23,939 nucleotides of DNA from a virus: positions 1 to 23,939 of the IMG/VR virus record IMGVR_UViG_3300037189_008797, one strand, 5' to 3'. The translations under genes were made by a program, and so were the position numbers. This document shows, piece after piece, positions 7,201 to 14,042 of the stretch. The notes under the pieces are model-generated. The model saw nothing but the letters and a program-made list of their open reading frames with translations, did not search any database and was not told where the DNA came from. How positions within the stretch are numbered: the stretch's first letter is position 1; each line of letters starts with the position of its first letter.

Positions 7201-8072
7201 GCGTAGAGACCCTTGCCGAGCGGCTGCACGTTGGTCTTCTCACGCTCGTCGGAGAAGAACGGTTGCGGCGCGGTTGTCGTGGTCGTGGAGCCGGACAGCG
7301 CGCCAGTGCCCATTGCGATGTTGGCGAGGAACTGCGCGACTTGGAAGGGATACCCGCGCTCCTGCAGGAACTGCTGGTAGCGCGCCGTGAGATCGGCCTG
7401 CTGCGTCTGCTGCTCGAGCGTTCCCGCCCCCAGCAGCGCCTGTGCGCCCGCCAGACCAGCGCCCTGCGCCCCGGTGCCAAGCTGGCCAAACTGAGCGCCA
7501 GCGGCGAGCTGACGCTGCTTGTTGGCCTGCTCCGCGGCGAGGTTGACGCCCTGCTGCTGTTGCGCCGTCTGCAACGCCTGCCCGAAGCCCTGCTGATACA
7601 GTGGCGCGATGGCCTGCGCCGTTGCCAGCCCCTGCTGCCCCTGAAGCACTGCGCGCTGAATGGCGGCGCGATCACCGCCAAAGGCACCGCCGCGAATGGC
7701 GGCAGATTGCTGCTCCGAAAGCTGCATGCCTTGCTGCTGCTCAAGCGCGCGGCGCGTGGCGTCAACAACATTCTCTGTGTAGGGGCTCAGATACTTCTGC
7801 GTCTCCAGCGCCATGGGAGACACGTCGCCGACAGCGCCAGCGGTCAAGCCCGCGGCAGCGCCGTAATAGGGCTGCGCCGCCCCGGACGCCTGCTGAATGG
7901 CCTGAACGCCAGCCTGTTGCGTGCCGGTCAAAGGCGCAACAAACTGACCGCCGTATTGCTGGAAAGGCTGCTCGGCAACCTGCTCGGCGCGGGTGTTCAC
8001 GGCCCGATATCGAGCCATGACCTCGGGCGGAATCTGCACCGATTGTGTAGTTGTCGCTGTCTTTCCGCCCAT
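4218..8072 (-). CDS. Giant ejection-type virion protein with lysozyme-like and two S74-like domains
   Basis: This 1284-residue protein is the longest in the window. Residues 1-260 are a Gln/Ala-rich helical region. Residues 271-338 (FFSDEREKTNV, then GPMAQDVEK) and 587-650 (PFSDARLKNNI, then LGLMAQEVAQ) both resemble the intramolecular chaperone (peptidase S74) fold found at the end of tailspikes, here internal. Gly-rich linkers with repeats such as YGGLMPHGYAAGG separate them. Residues 683-820 look like a lysozyme or transglycosylase domain, with AISYETGGTFDPWQ (Glu712 a possible catalytic residue) and RGLIQWGG. The rest (870-1284) is largely helical. By analogy with T7 gp16 and P22 ejection proteins, it probably enters the host and locally cuts peptidoglycan. 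GGAG lies upstream of ATG 8072. Domain limits are approximate. Confidence 0.75.
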   Translation of the reverse strand: MGGKTATTTQSVQIPPEVMARYRAVNTRAEQVAEQPFQQYGGQFVAPLTGTQQAGVQAIQQASGAAQPYYGAAAGLTAGAVGDVSPMALETQKYLSPYTENVVDATRRALEQQQGMQLSEQQSAAIRGGAFGGDRAAIQRAVLQGQQGLATAQAIAPLYQQGFGQALQTAQQQQGVNLAAEQANKQRQLAAGAQFGQLGTGAQGAGLAGAQALLGAGTLEQQTQQADLTARYQQFLQERGYPFQVAQFLANIAMGTGALSGSTTTTTAPQPFFSDEREKTNVQPLGKGLYAYDYIDDVRRAEATGSPMPPKRVGPMAQDVEKTRPGLVVDVDDYKVVDPGRDSMGGVVTGPGAYGRGGYAPGGLVGAEDLRSLLQAQQQFLGPYAGQGTPYGGQQQGKPGYVPQASLPVPKLMTAGPAPQQRPGGLAELASGINQTAGVGESLLGEKGLFGEKGLGSKAMAGLGKVRDIASPPPAPTVSSGSTGADSSMSKSEEESRKEGAAYGGLMPHGYAAGGMPYGGDPLLQGVIDEGKDEIRQLPKPGEPPKPPGGLGSDLKDAASIIGAGSSLYSAGSAAASALPTLMAFLPFSDARLKNNIAPVGETYDGQQIYRYDMGDGRTQLGLMAQEVAQRKPDAVGERNGFLTLDYDRATEDATPRAYGGLVPRSGYADGGPPVDGGEGTGYSTDVLPGAIRKTAQELGVNPLDLATAISYETGGTFDPWQKGPTTRWGQHRGLIQWGGPQRQQYGITEDMPAGQQMQAVGEYLRDRGVRSGMGLPEIYSAINAGTVGRLGAVDMGTTVAQKLASPQMARHRQVGAQFLGLNPGDYPAEGSQEAQLERPGAGQFVNPMAQKGQPAESGLSAPRSFEGKPQSWGDFATSKQFLIPLLSGLGAMASSPSRYLGSAVLQGLGAGAQAYSNLEAKEAATGQTRAQTFETMQRAANLSLVGEPVSGYSGVRLANGKMIPITEWIRRYRAGEDVTPLGGVEAIPALLSAASKAAGEARQVTEGPQGARTAPTTSMPMEKPQMPIGVVFGDKSMKAAETDMDATIGPNRDINKAQSAGYVSATGTSARAASEAQPLLNEMAINVSKTVAGKGFDTPGVTFAGRAQLANVGNTILRSLGVSDPKYMLSEADTRQALAEKFNAIQSLGLARGAGQESLGALQAVMASMPQTTMPPEAQAQLAAQLLMLSKKSRDREAHMNEYGRISQNSFARANEAFETDNPNNNYLSQVTMLKDLILKDPKAVEMMATGRVSAKQIEDAFRARAERLKQPYVPGLSQYFTR

Positions 8073-8078
8073 AATCAG

Positions 8079-8576
8079 TTACTCCGCAGCCTGTTTCCAA
8101 GCGCCAGTCGTTTTGCCGTATAGAAAGTAAGCGCCCGCAGCTTGGCCAAAGATCCGCCTGTACATGCGGACTTTTCCTTCTGTCCGGTGATTGGACAGGA
8201 TCCCGATGGTGAGGGGCATGCCAAGCTCATCAGCAACCTTCTTGCCGAACTCGCACAGCTTGCGCGCTCTGCCCCCTTTTGCTGCGCGATAGGCTGGGCT
8301 TATGAAAACAGCCTTTTCTTCAAGAATAGGCTCGTCACTGTACCATAGCTGGCCGATCCGCAAAAGGATTGCGCCGTGAGGCTTTTCGCCGGGCACTCCC
8401 ACAAGACCGACAATCCCCTTGTCCCTGTTCAGCGCCGGCCAGATCTCGGCAAGCAATTTCATGGGGCTGGGTACCACGAAGCCATTTTCCTCGCAGGCTG
8501 CAATCGCCAGTTCCATGATATCGTCGACGTCTTCGGGTCTTCCGACCCAAACCTTTAGTTCTTGCTGCTCGTTCAT
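8079..8576 (-). CDS. GNAT-like acetyltransferase family protein
   Basis: A 165-residue protein with GNAT-like order. The early strand-helix carries WVGRPEDVDDIMELA. A central strand region is followed by VFISPAYRAAKGGRARKL (90-107), where RAAKGG occupies the place of the acetyl-CoA-binding R/Q-x-x-G-x-G/A loop. The end, KVRMYRRIFGQAAGAYFLY, is like the usual C-terminal strands. Related proteins often sit among phage structural genes, and their substrate is generally unknown. AAGGGGATCTT precedes ATG 8576, giving a strong ribosome binding site. It lies between the DUF6496-like gene and the giant ejection protein, with a 6-base gap before the latter. It may modify a virion or host protein, or may have a structural role; the loop is not a perfect GNAT consensus. 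Confidence 0.65.
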   Translation of the reverse strand: MNEQQELKVWVGRPEDVDDIMELAIAACEENGFVVPSPMKLLAEIWPALNRDKGIVGLVGVPGEKPHGAILLRIGQLWYSDEPILEEKAVFISPAYRAAKGGRARKLCEFGKKVADELGMPLTIGILSNHRTEGKVRMYRRIFGQAAGAYFLYGKTTGAWKQAAE

Positions 8577-8597
8577 AAGATCCCCTTCCGATCTTGG

Positions 8598-9152
8598 TTA
8601 ATCGCGCTTTGGCCCCGGGAGCTTCTTCAACGTATCGATCAGCTCCGCCCGCGTTGCCTTCACCCAGCCGTCGAGCGCGCGATGCCCGACGTCCATATCG
8701 CCGCCGCCCGCCCACGCGACTTCTTGCGGCGATAGCACGTATTCGCCGCCCGCCGCGATGATCGGCACCGGCTCCCCGGTTTCCGCCTCGCCGCCAGCTG
8801 CGAACCCCTGCGCCTTGTTGAACATCATTTTGACGGCTCGGAAACCGGCCATCGTATTCCCCTCGCCGAGCGCGGAAACAATATCGGCGGGGATCACGTA
8901 GGCTCCGCTCGGAACGTGCATGTTCAGGTGGTCGGTGCGCCCGGCCACGGGACTATGAATTGGGCCTGTGTGGATGTTCTTATCCGCAGTCGGCGGCGGC
9001 GCGGAGGCGGGGCTTTCGCCTCCCATTGCGCGCCCTTTTCGCGCCGTCGAGAGTGCAATCGCAATCGCCTGCTTCTGTGGGCGGCCACTGTGAACCAGTT
9101 CCGAGATGTTGGAATTGATCGTCTTCTGAGAGCTACCTTTTGCGAGCGGCAT
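8598..9152 (-). CDS. DUF6496-like phage protein with Gly-Gly motifs
   Basis: A 184-residue protein of unknown function. Residues 1-40 (MPLAKGSSQKTINSN, then SGRPQKQAIAIAL) match the short lysine-rich module widespread in phages and annotated DUF6496. The remainder includes GPIHSPVAGRTDHLNMHV (63-80) and VPSGAYVIPADIVS, then GFAAGGEAETGEPVPIIAAG (116-135) and GEYVLSPQEV, and ends LPGPKRD. I associate this order with virion-linked genes of alphaproteobacterial phages. It starts 4 bases after the stop of the 430-residue structural gene and has only a weak ribosome site, which fits coupling. A role in the particle, perhaps assembly or ejection, is suggested only by its position and by GG motifs shared with the ejection proteins. 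Confidence 0.62.
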   Translation of the reverse strand: MPLAKGSSQKTINSNISELVHSGRPQKQAIAIALSTARKGRAMGGESPASAPPPTADKNIHTGPIHSPVAGRTDHLNMHVPSGAYVIPADIVSALGEGNTMAGFRAVKMMFNKAQGFAAGGEAETGEPVPIIAAGGEYVLSPQEVAWAGGGDMDVGHRALDGWVKATRAELIDTLKKLPGPKRD

Positions 9153-9156
9153 GGCG

Positions 9157-10449
9157 TTACACCGTCAAGTTGTAGAAAGAGATCGCGCCAAGACCTGAGC
9201 CTGTGGGGCTATTGTTCAGACCACGGACGCCAAGGGTATATGTGTCGCTGCTGGCAAAACCATTCCCTGTGAGGGAGGCCGTATAGCCGATCTGGATGTC
9301 AAAGTTGTACCCGGTCGGCACAATGGCAGTGTCAGTTGCTTGCGAACTCTGGGCCGAATACGAAGTTTGAATAATACTATCAACAGCAGCGGTCATGGAT
9401 GTCGCTGCCAGATCGACATCAACTTGCCCACTGCTGAGTGCGGTTCCCGCCCATGTCGCCCCTGTCAGAGTGGCGTTTTTGACCAAAACGACTTCGTATC
9501 CGGTAGATCCAGAGGCTGTCGGATGAAACAAGATTGACTGCGGGATAACAATCGCGCCGTAGTAGCTGGAATTGACACGGATCGAGATCAGTGGCGTGAA
9601 CGTCAATCCAGTATTATTGGCGATGGTGATGCCGTTGTCAGTGCGTCGAGCGGTAAAGACCTGTGATGTCTGCTCGTACCCGCCCTCAGATTGAACAGAC
9701 GAGCAAATCATCTGGAGCGTAGAAGAGGAAGCCGTCGCGCCCGTGTTCGTGATCTCAAATCGCAGGGGCAAGATAGCCGTCTGCATATAGACATTCGTGC
9801 CGATGTTGGCGTTCTGGAACGTGTGGCAGATAATGAACTGACCATTGACTACGAACCCGCAGCGAACGTTACCCACGCCAAGCCATTCAAAGTCGAACCA
9901 CAAGATCTGTGTCTTTGTCAGATCAAGGGTTACGCCGGACGGTCCCGTCCCGTTCAGTTTGTCTCCATTCCAGCTCGATTGGGCAACATATCTGCTGTCG
10001 CTCACAGATCCGCTTGTGTAAGTGCGAATAACAAAAGTTACGCCGTTCGGGCCTTGCTCCAGAAAGACGCCATTGTAGGCGCTGTAGTATCCAACACGCT
10101 GCGTCAAATTTGATTTCGCCGCCTCCATCGTGAATGTTTGCAGCGTCAGCAGGCCCTTTCCGGGCTGATAAGGAAATACGCGAAAGGTCTGGGCAAGGAC
10201 CGTCGAACCGGACGTCGTTGTTACGCTCAGGTTCACGGAAGATTTGTTGGTATTATAAGTGGAACTGCCCCCGGTAGCGGTGACATAACTGTATTGATTG
10301 TCTGTGGCAAACCGGGCTTGGCTGTCGAAGATTGTAAATGGAGTTGTGACGCGAAGACGTCCGAAGGCGTCAACAGTTGACCCCCCGAACTGGGAATAGA
10401 AGGCGTTATTTATCGTTGTCCCGTACGGGGGATAGACAGTAATTGTCAT
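9157..10449 (-). CDS. Virion structural protein, 430 residues
   Basis: A beta-rich protein of a family common in environmental tailed phages and usually annotated only as a structural protein. Recognisable stretches are DAFGRLRVTTPFTIFDSQ (27-44), then RVGYYSAYNGVFLEQGPNG, SSWNGDKLNGTG followed by LDLTKTQILWFDFEWLGVG, and CSSVQSEGGYEQTSQ. The WNGDKLNGTG and FEWLGVG strings resemble a conserved core that binds or forms a jelly-roll-like sheet, but no enzyme motif is seen. Its ATG overlaps the previous stop in ATGA (10449-10446), so translation is probably coupled to the 139-residue gene upstream. Likely part of the tail or a decorating fibre; the exact position in the particle cannot be told. 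Confidence 0.65.
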   Translation of the reverse strand: MTITVYPPYGTTINNAFYSQFGGSTVDAFGRLRVTTPFTIFDSQARFATDNQYSYVTATGGSSTYNTNKSSVNLSVTTTSGSTVLAQTFRVFPYQPGKGLLTLQTFTMEAAKSNLTQRVGYYSAYNGVFLEQGPNGVTFVIRTYTSGSVSDSRYVAQSSWNGDKLNGTGPSGVTLDLTKTQILWFDFEWLGVGNVRCGFVVNGQFIICHTFQNANIGTNVYMQTAILPLRFEITNTGATASSSTLQMICSSVQSEGGYEQTSQVFTARRTDNGITIANNTGLTFTPLISIRVNSSYYGAIVIPQSILFHPTASGSTGYEVVLVKNATLTGATWAGTALSSGQVDVDLAATSMTAAVDSIIQTSYSAQSSQATDTAIVPTGYNFDIQIGYTASLTGNGFASSDTYTLGVRGLNNSPTGSGLGAISFYNLTV

Positions 10450-10865
10450 TGACCCGGCCCTCCACCGACTTTGATTGTCACAGAGGACGACGAAGCGTAT
10501 GCGGCCACAAATCCACCTGCTTCAAGAACCTGTTGGCCAGTCCATTGAACTGTCGTGTTCCCATTGATTGGCGCATTGTAGAATAAAGCGTTGCCAGCTC
10601 CAGCCGTTCCGCCCGTCGGCACGATGGAAACATAAAATGTGGCGGGCGAAGAAGCTGTGTTGCAGATCTCAATGTCTGTGATCGCCATCCGATACCCGGT
10701 TGGGACAGTGTAGAGCGTGCTGTAGCTACCGGTCCCGGCAGCTCCAGAGGACAGCGGCTCGCCCCTGATGTAGTTGTACAATCCCGAAAGGCTAAAGTTG
10801 ATGCCATTGATGGCAATGACACCATTCTTTTGCGTTGTCAGGATGTCGTCGAGGCTCGCGGGCAT
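10446..10865 (-). CDS. Small virion structural protein (beta-sandwich type)
   Basis: A 139-residue protein. Its core, STLYTVPTGYRMAITDIEIC (residues 48-67), then TFYVSIVPTGGTAGAGNALF, TTVQWTGQQVLEAGGFVAAY and SSVTIKVG, fits a phage virion family with repeated strands after a TLYTVPxG opening. I chose ATG 10865 because it overlaps the nozzle-gene stop as TAATG; a longer reading from 10919 would run 54 bases into the nozzle gene and lacks support. It is followed by an ATGA overlap with the 430-residue structural gene, placing it in a tight nozzle-associated set. It may be a small tail or fibre-attachment protein; no catalytic residues are seen. Confidence 0.65.
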   Translation of the reverse strand: MPASLDDILTTQKNGVIAINGINFSLSGLYNYIRGEPLSSGAAGTGSYSTLYTVPTGYRMAITDIEICNTASSPATFYVSIVPTGGTAGAGNALFYNAPINGNTTVQWTGQQVLEAGGFVAAYASSSSVTIKVGGGPGQ

Positions 10866-12916
10866 TAGTATTTCCCATCCTGTTGCAGGCGGTAACGAAT
10901 ATTTCCTATCCGCCACCAAGAACCAATGTCGTTGCTCTCAATTTTTATGGATGTCAGTCGCCCCCTGAAGCGCGGCGTGATGAACGTGGTCGCCTGTGTC
11001 ATTGTGTAAGGACCATAGGTCTGGGGTGTTTGACCGGGATAGTCGGCCACGTAGAACGTGATGCTGACCTGTGCATTCTGCGCATCCCCATAATAACCCC
11101 ACTTCATGTCAGGCCAGATCTGATCGACGAAGATTTTAACGTCTGCCTCCGTCATGGCGAAATAACCAGTCTGGAAATAACTGTTCATCGCCTGACCATC
11201 TGCGTCGGGCGATGTTTCATGTTGGTAGATGTAATAGTTTGTTGCAGCTCCGATCGGCGGCCCGAGCACACTTTCATTGATCCACGCCGTTCGCGCGAGC
11301 GTACCAAAGTCCCACTGATCGAGCAGGGTATTGTATTTCACATAGTGGCTGATTTCGCCACCATTGCTGCTGGTCGGATAGTACCAAGAAATTTCGCCAA
11401 AGCGAGAGTTTGGAGCAACGCGAATTTTATCCAGATTGTCGGTGTCGAGATCCTGAAAGATCACGTCCCAGATTGGGCAGCGTATTGGCTCGACGCCGTT
11501 TCCGGAGAGCTTGAAGAACTGGCTTTGCCCCATCCAGTAGACCGTTCCACCCATTGAAGCAGCAGCCCTGCGACCAATAAGCCCACAACCCGTGCCAAGC
11601 TCGTTGATCTGATAGACGTAGGGTTGCCCAACGTACTGCATTGCCCAAACGCCGATGTCGGTCCACACCAGTGTCTGCTGCGGCCCCTGAATGCATTGGA
11701 CGACTTTGGACCCCTTCGGGATGCGGAAGGAGCCAGCCTGATTGGTTACTTGCGCGGCCCAAACATTGTAATTGTCCACGTCGCACCAGCGCAATAGCAG
11801 TGCGTCTTGCACACCGTTGAAAGTGGAACCCCACGCAATGATCTGTCGCTGCGGCATGGCGACAACCATTCCGCTATTGACCGTTGGAGCATTCGCAATG
11901 ATGTTCCCCACGGGCGTGTTGTCGGACGGGGACCAAGTATAGATTGGTCCATTGAGCGGACACGCAACAAAAATTTCTCCCCAATTGTCGAGCGTCCAGT
12001 CCGTCGTCGTTATTGCTGTTCCACCCCCAGAGGGAGCTGCGACACCAGACCCATAGCCGCCCGTGCCATAGCCGCCAACACCATAGCCAGCGTTGGCCGC
12101 AACGGGGCCAATACCATTGTAGTAAATATACTGCGCGTTACCGCCATTTTCACTGCCAGTAGTTATTGCAGATGCAGTGTTTGAACCTGTGATGTAAAAT
12201 GTATTTGTGGTCGGAGCGGGCGACGCAAGTACCGTGTAATTTCCAAAAAATGTTATGCCGCCAACAGTCGTCGATACAAGCACGGGAAACGTATCGCCAG
12301 CCAAAAAACTATGGTTGTTCAGGGTCACCTGAACAGATGCACTGCCAGAAGTCACTGAGAAGGATGGAACCGCGCCGCCCGAGGCAACTGTCGAGGTTGC
12401 ATATTCAAAGTTTCCAAACTGATCGACAGCGTTGACTTGAAACTGGTTGGCCGAGACGGGGATCGCCGGGTATTTCCCAAATAGGATTAAACCGCCAACG
12501 GATATCTGGGTGCGAATATCGACAACGTCGTAGGCGTCGAGACCACTACCATTTGCGGTGATTGTCACCGTTGAACTACCCGAAGTAGTCGCTACGTTTA
12601 CAGCTTTGTTGTCCGTGGTCGTCTGCGGCGTGATTATATTAATCGCGTTGTTGTATATGACACCAAGAGACGATTCAGCGCCAACACCCAGCCACGAGCG
12701 ACCGTTCGTGTCTTCCCACGCCCACAACGCCCTGATAACGGAGCCAACGCTACTGGTGTAAAATTTGCTCCATCCGCCAAGCTTCTGCGGCAGGCCAATG
12801 CCTTGCCGGTCAGGAACAAATCTAATGAGGTTCGAGACAGAAAGCGCTGCCTCGTTGAGCGCGAGTGTTCGGTTCTGATCAACACCGGGAATAAGTTTGA
12901 AAGAGGCGTGGGGCAT
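10865..12916 (-). CDS. Tail nozzle / P22 gp10-like stabilisation protein
   Basis: A 683-residue protein whose N terminus, with IPGVDQNRTLALNEAALS (9-26), then SNLIRF and LPQKLGGW, is typical of the nozzle proteins of podoviruses (P22 gp10, T7 gp12 analogues). The second half carries regularly spaced beta-propeller-like segments: FRIPKGSKVVQCIQGPQQ, TLVWTDIGVWAMQYVG, and GTVYWMGQSQFFKLSGNGVE. The protein would cap the adaptor ring and hold packaged DNA. Residues 106-163 and 184-245 are two similar beta domains (each with a GS-x-V-x-V/I-T start and a VGG(L/I)-x-(L/F)FG-x-Y segment), followed by GYG repeats at 277-291. The start is 6 bases after the adaptor-like gene's stop. The family assignment is from pattern recognition, not alignment. 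Confidence 0.72.
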   Translation of the reverse strand: MPHASFKLIPGVDQNRTLALNEAALSVSNLIRFVPDRQGIGLPQKLGGWSKFYTSSVGSVIRALWAWEDTNGRSWLGVGAESSLGVIYNNAINIITPQTTTDNKAVNVATTSGSSTVTITANGSGLDAYDVVDIRTQISVGGLILFGKYPAIPVSANQFQVNAVDQFGNFEYATSTVASGGAVPSFSVTSGSASVQVTLNNHSFLAGDTFPVLVSTTVGGITFFGNYTVLASPAPTTNTFYITGSNTASAITTGSENGGNAQYIYYNGIGPVAANAGYGVGGYGTGGYGSGVAAPSGGGTAITTTDWTLDNWGEIFVACPLNGPIYTWSPSDNTPVGNIIANAPTVNSGMVVAMPQRQIIAWGSTFNGVQDALLLRWCDVDNYNVWAAQVTNQAGSFRIPKGSKVVQCIQGPQQTLVWTDIGVWAMQYVGQPYVYQINELGTGCGLIGRRAAASMGGTVYWMGQSQFFKLSGNGVEPIRCPIWDVIFQDLDTDNLDKIRVAPNSRFGEISWYYPTSSNGGEISHYVKYNTLLDQWDFGTLARTAWINESVLGPPIGAATNYYIYQHETSPDADGQAMNSYFQTGYFAMTEADVKIFVDQIWPDMKWGYYGDAQNAQVSITFYVADYPGQTPQTYGPYTMTQATTFITPRFRGRLTSIKIESNDIGSWWRIGNIRYRLQQDGKY

Positions 12917-12922
12917 TTGCCG

Positions 12923-13657
12923 TTACCTCGACGGTGTTGCGATCGGGGCAGGCCCCTGAGATGTCCAACCAGAAGCTTGAAACTTTTTGCGAGACTCTTC
13001 AACAGACGCGCCTTTCAGCAGGGCCTGATATTGGCTTTCATAGGTCACGGCCATCTGCGGATCGTCGTTTGCGCGGCCAAAATTGCGCTGGTACGCAGAG
13101 GCATAGATCATCGACGCCATGATAAACAAGTCGGGAAGGTAAAGGCTTATGAAAGTGCTCTTGTTTGAAGAAGACATACTTGCCGGTCGATACGTGCCGA
13201 TGATTTCGACATTATATGCTTGGTCGGGAAAAGGCCCGAACAAGAACAAGTTGTCATTAAATGGGACAAAATATTCCGGCATTCCTGTGTAGGATGAGGA
13301 ACCGTAAACGGCGTCAAGAAACTCTTTTGTTGTCGGTAAGCAGGGGGTTCTGGTTCCAGCGTCCGGATCGACAGTGCCAACAGGTGTGATTATGTTGATC
13401 TGCTCTGTTACAACAAGAGTGCCTTCTGGGATTGTCAATTGTCTTGACCCGACAGACAGAGCGTATCCAGTAATCGGGCTTGTCGTGAACATGAAGTCGA
13501 GATCACGATAAATCCGATTCTCGGCATACGTGATCATCTGCGGCAGGATCTTCAAAAAATCGGCGTTCGTCTCCTCGACCACGGCCATCGTCGCGATCTG
13601 CGTAATGTAGCTGGTCGTTCCGGCAACTGTGCCGTCATATGAAAGGCCGGTCGTCAT
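12923..13657 (-). CDS. Phage adaptor-like protein upstream of nozzle gene
   Basis: A 244-residue, mainly helical protein. It opens SYITQIATMAVVEETNADFL (16-35) and PQMITYAENRIYRDLDFM, continues with RQLTIPEG, EYFVPFNDNLFLFGPFPD and VEIIGTYRP, and ends with a helix YLPDLFIMASMIYASAYQRN. This matches proteins annotated as phage adaptor (DUF6682-like, T7 gp11-type). In the virion, such a protein forms the ring between portal and nozzle. CAGGAGCG precedes ATG 13657. Gene order adaptor then nozzle is that of T7 gp11-gp12, which supports the call. A second adaptor-like gene lies at 18946-19641, so the division of work between them is unclear. Confidence 0.65.
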   Translation of the reverse strand: MTTGLSYDGTVAGTTSYITQIATMAVVEETNADFLKILPQMITYAENRIYRDLDFMFTTSPITGYALSVGSRQLTIPEGTLVVTEQINIITPVGTVDPDAGTRTPCLPTTKEFLDAVYGSSSYTGMPEYFVPFNDNLFLFGPFPDQAYNVEIIGTYRPASMSSSNKSTFISLYLPDLFIMASMIYASAYQRNFGRANDDPQMAVTYESQYQALLKGASVEESRKKFQASGWTSQGPAPIATPSR

Positions 13658-13687
13658 ATTCGCGCTCCTGAGAGCCTATTTTAACAG

Positions 13688-13903
13688 CTATTCCGCGTCT
13701 TTGCACCAGCCGTCCCGGCGCGCATTATTGAGCTTCGCGTCGGCAATGGTCTTGTCAGTGTCCTTGTCGGACCAGCTCACGTAAGGCCAGACGGCGCAGG
13801 CGCTAGTCGGGCCGCTTATGCCCATCGTCTTGGCGCAACTGCCCAGCAGCAGCCCGGTTACCAGCAGCAATGGAATCTTGAGTGCGGCGCAGCGCGTCGG
13901 CAT
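13688..13903 (-). CDS. o-spanin (Rz1-like) lipoprotein, partly inside the i-spanin gene
   Basis: A 71-residue lipoprotein in a frame different from the upstream i-spanin-like gene, overlapping its last 101 bases. The start ATG 13903 has GGGAGAG five bases upstream. The N terminus has two basic residues region (PTRCAALK), a hydrophobic stretch (LLLVTGLLLGSC), and a lipobox whose cysteine is residue 23, so the mature protein would be outer-membrane anchored. The mature part includes WPYVSWSDKDTDKTIADAK and ends WCKDAE, a Cys/Trp pattern common in small lysis-region proteins. Together with the i-spanin it would fuse inner and outer membranes at the end of lysis. A longer open reading starts at 14005 but lacks a ribosome site and a signal peptide at its start. 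Confidence 0.7.
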   Translation of the reverse strand: MPTRCAALKIPLLLVTGLLLGSCAKTMGISGPTSACAVWPYVSWSDKDTDKTIADAKLNNARRDGWCKDAE

Positions 13904-14042
13904 TGGTCTCTCCCTCGATTTCCTTGCGGGCGTCTCTACGCCCGCGACCATAGATGATCCCGATGAAAGCGACAGCGGCGAGAACCCAGCCGCCCACACG
14001 GACAAAGGGGGACGCCAGAAAACTGACCAGTTTGAGAATCAT
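13803..14042 (-). CDS. Probable i-spanin (Rz-like)
   Basis: A 79-residue protein with an N-terminal membrane segment (about 15-32, VGGWVLAAVAFIGIIYG), then a basic RGRRDARKE and a charged helical tail likely to form a short coiled coil. This is the topology of an Rz-type i-spanin, with the C-terminal part in the periplasm. It overlaps the lysozyme gene by four bases (ATGA at 14042-14039) and holds the start of the Rz1-like lipoprotein gene. It is shorter than classical Rz (about 150 residues), which lowers confidence; a small holin is the alternative, since one membrane segment plus a charged tail does not exclude that. The nested lipoprotein is the main argument for spanin. Confidence 0.6.
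   Translation of the reverse strand: MILKLVSFLASPFVRVGGWVLAAVAFIGIIYGRGRRDARKEIEGETNADALRRTQDSIAAGNRAAAGQLRQDDGHKRPD

Noticed and set aside
7263-8123. Long plus-strand open frame (286 residues) opposite the giant ejection gene
   Set aside because: It is Arg/Leu-rich with no recognisable domain and lies in GC-rich antisense of a well-supported gene, the usual cause of shadow frames.
8980-8988. TTATCCGCA, one mismatch from a DnaA box
   Set aside because: A single site inside a coding gene, without a cluster or AT-rich unwinding region, is expected by chance.
9157-10449. Diversity-generating retroelement with a variable region in a fibre or structural gene
   Set aside because: No reverse transcriptase, template repeat or adenine-biased variable repeat was seen anywhere in the window.
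10865-10919. Longer start (10919) for the 139-residue structural gene
   Set aside because: It would extend 54 bases into the nozzle gene with no ribosome site; the TAATG start at 10865 fits better.
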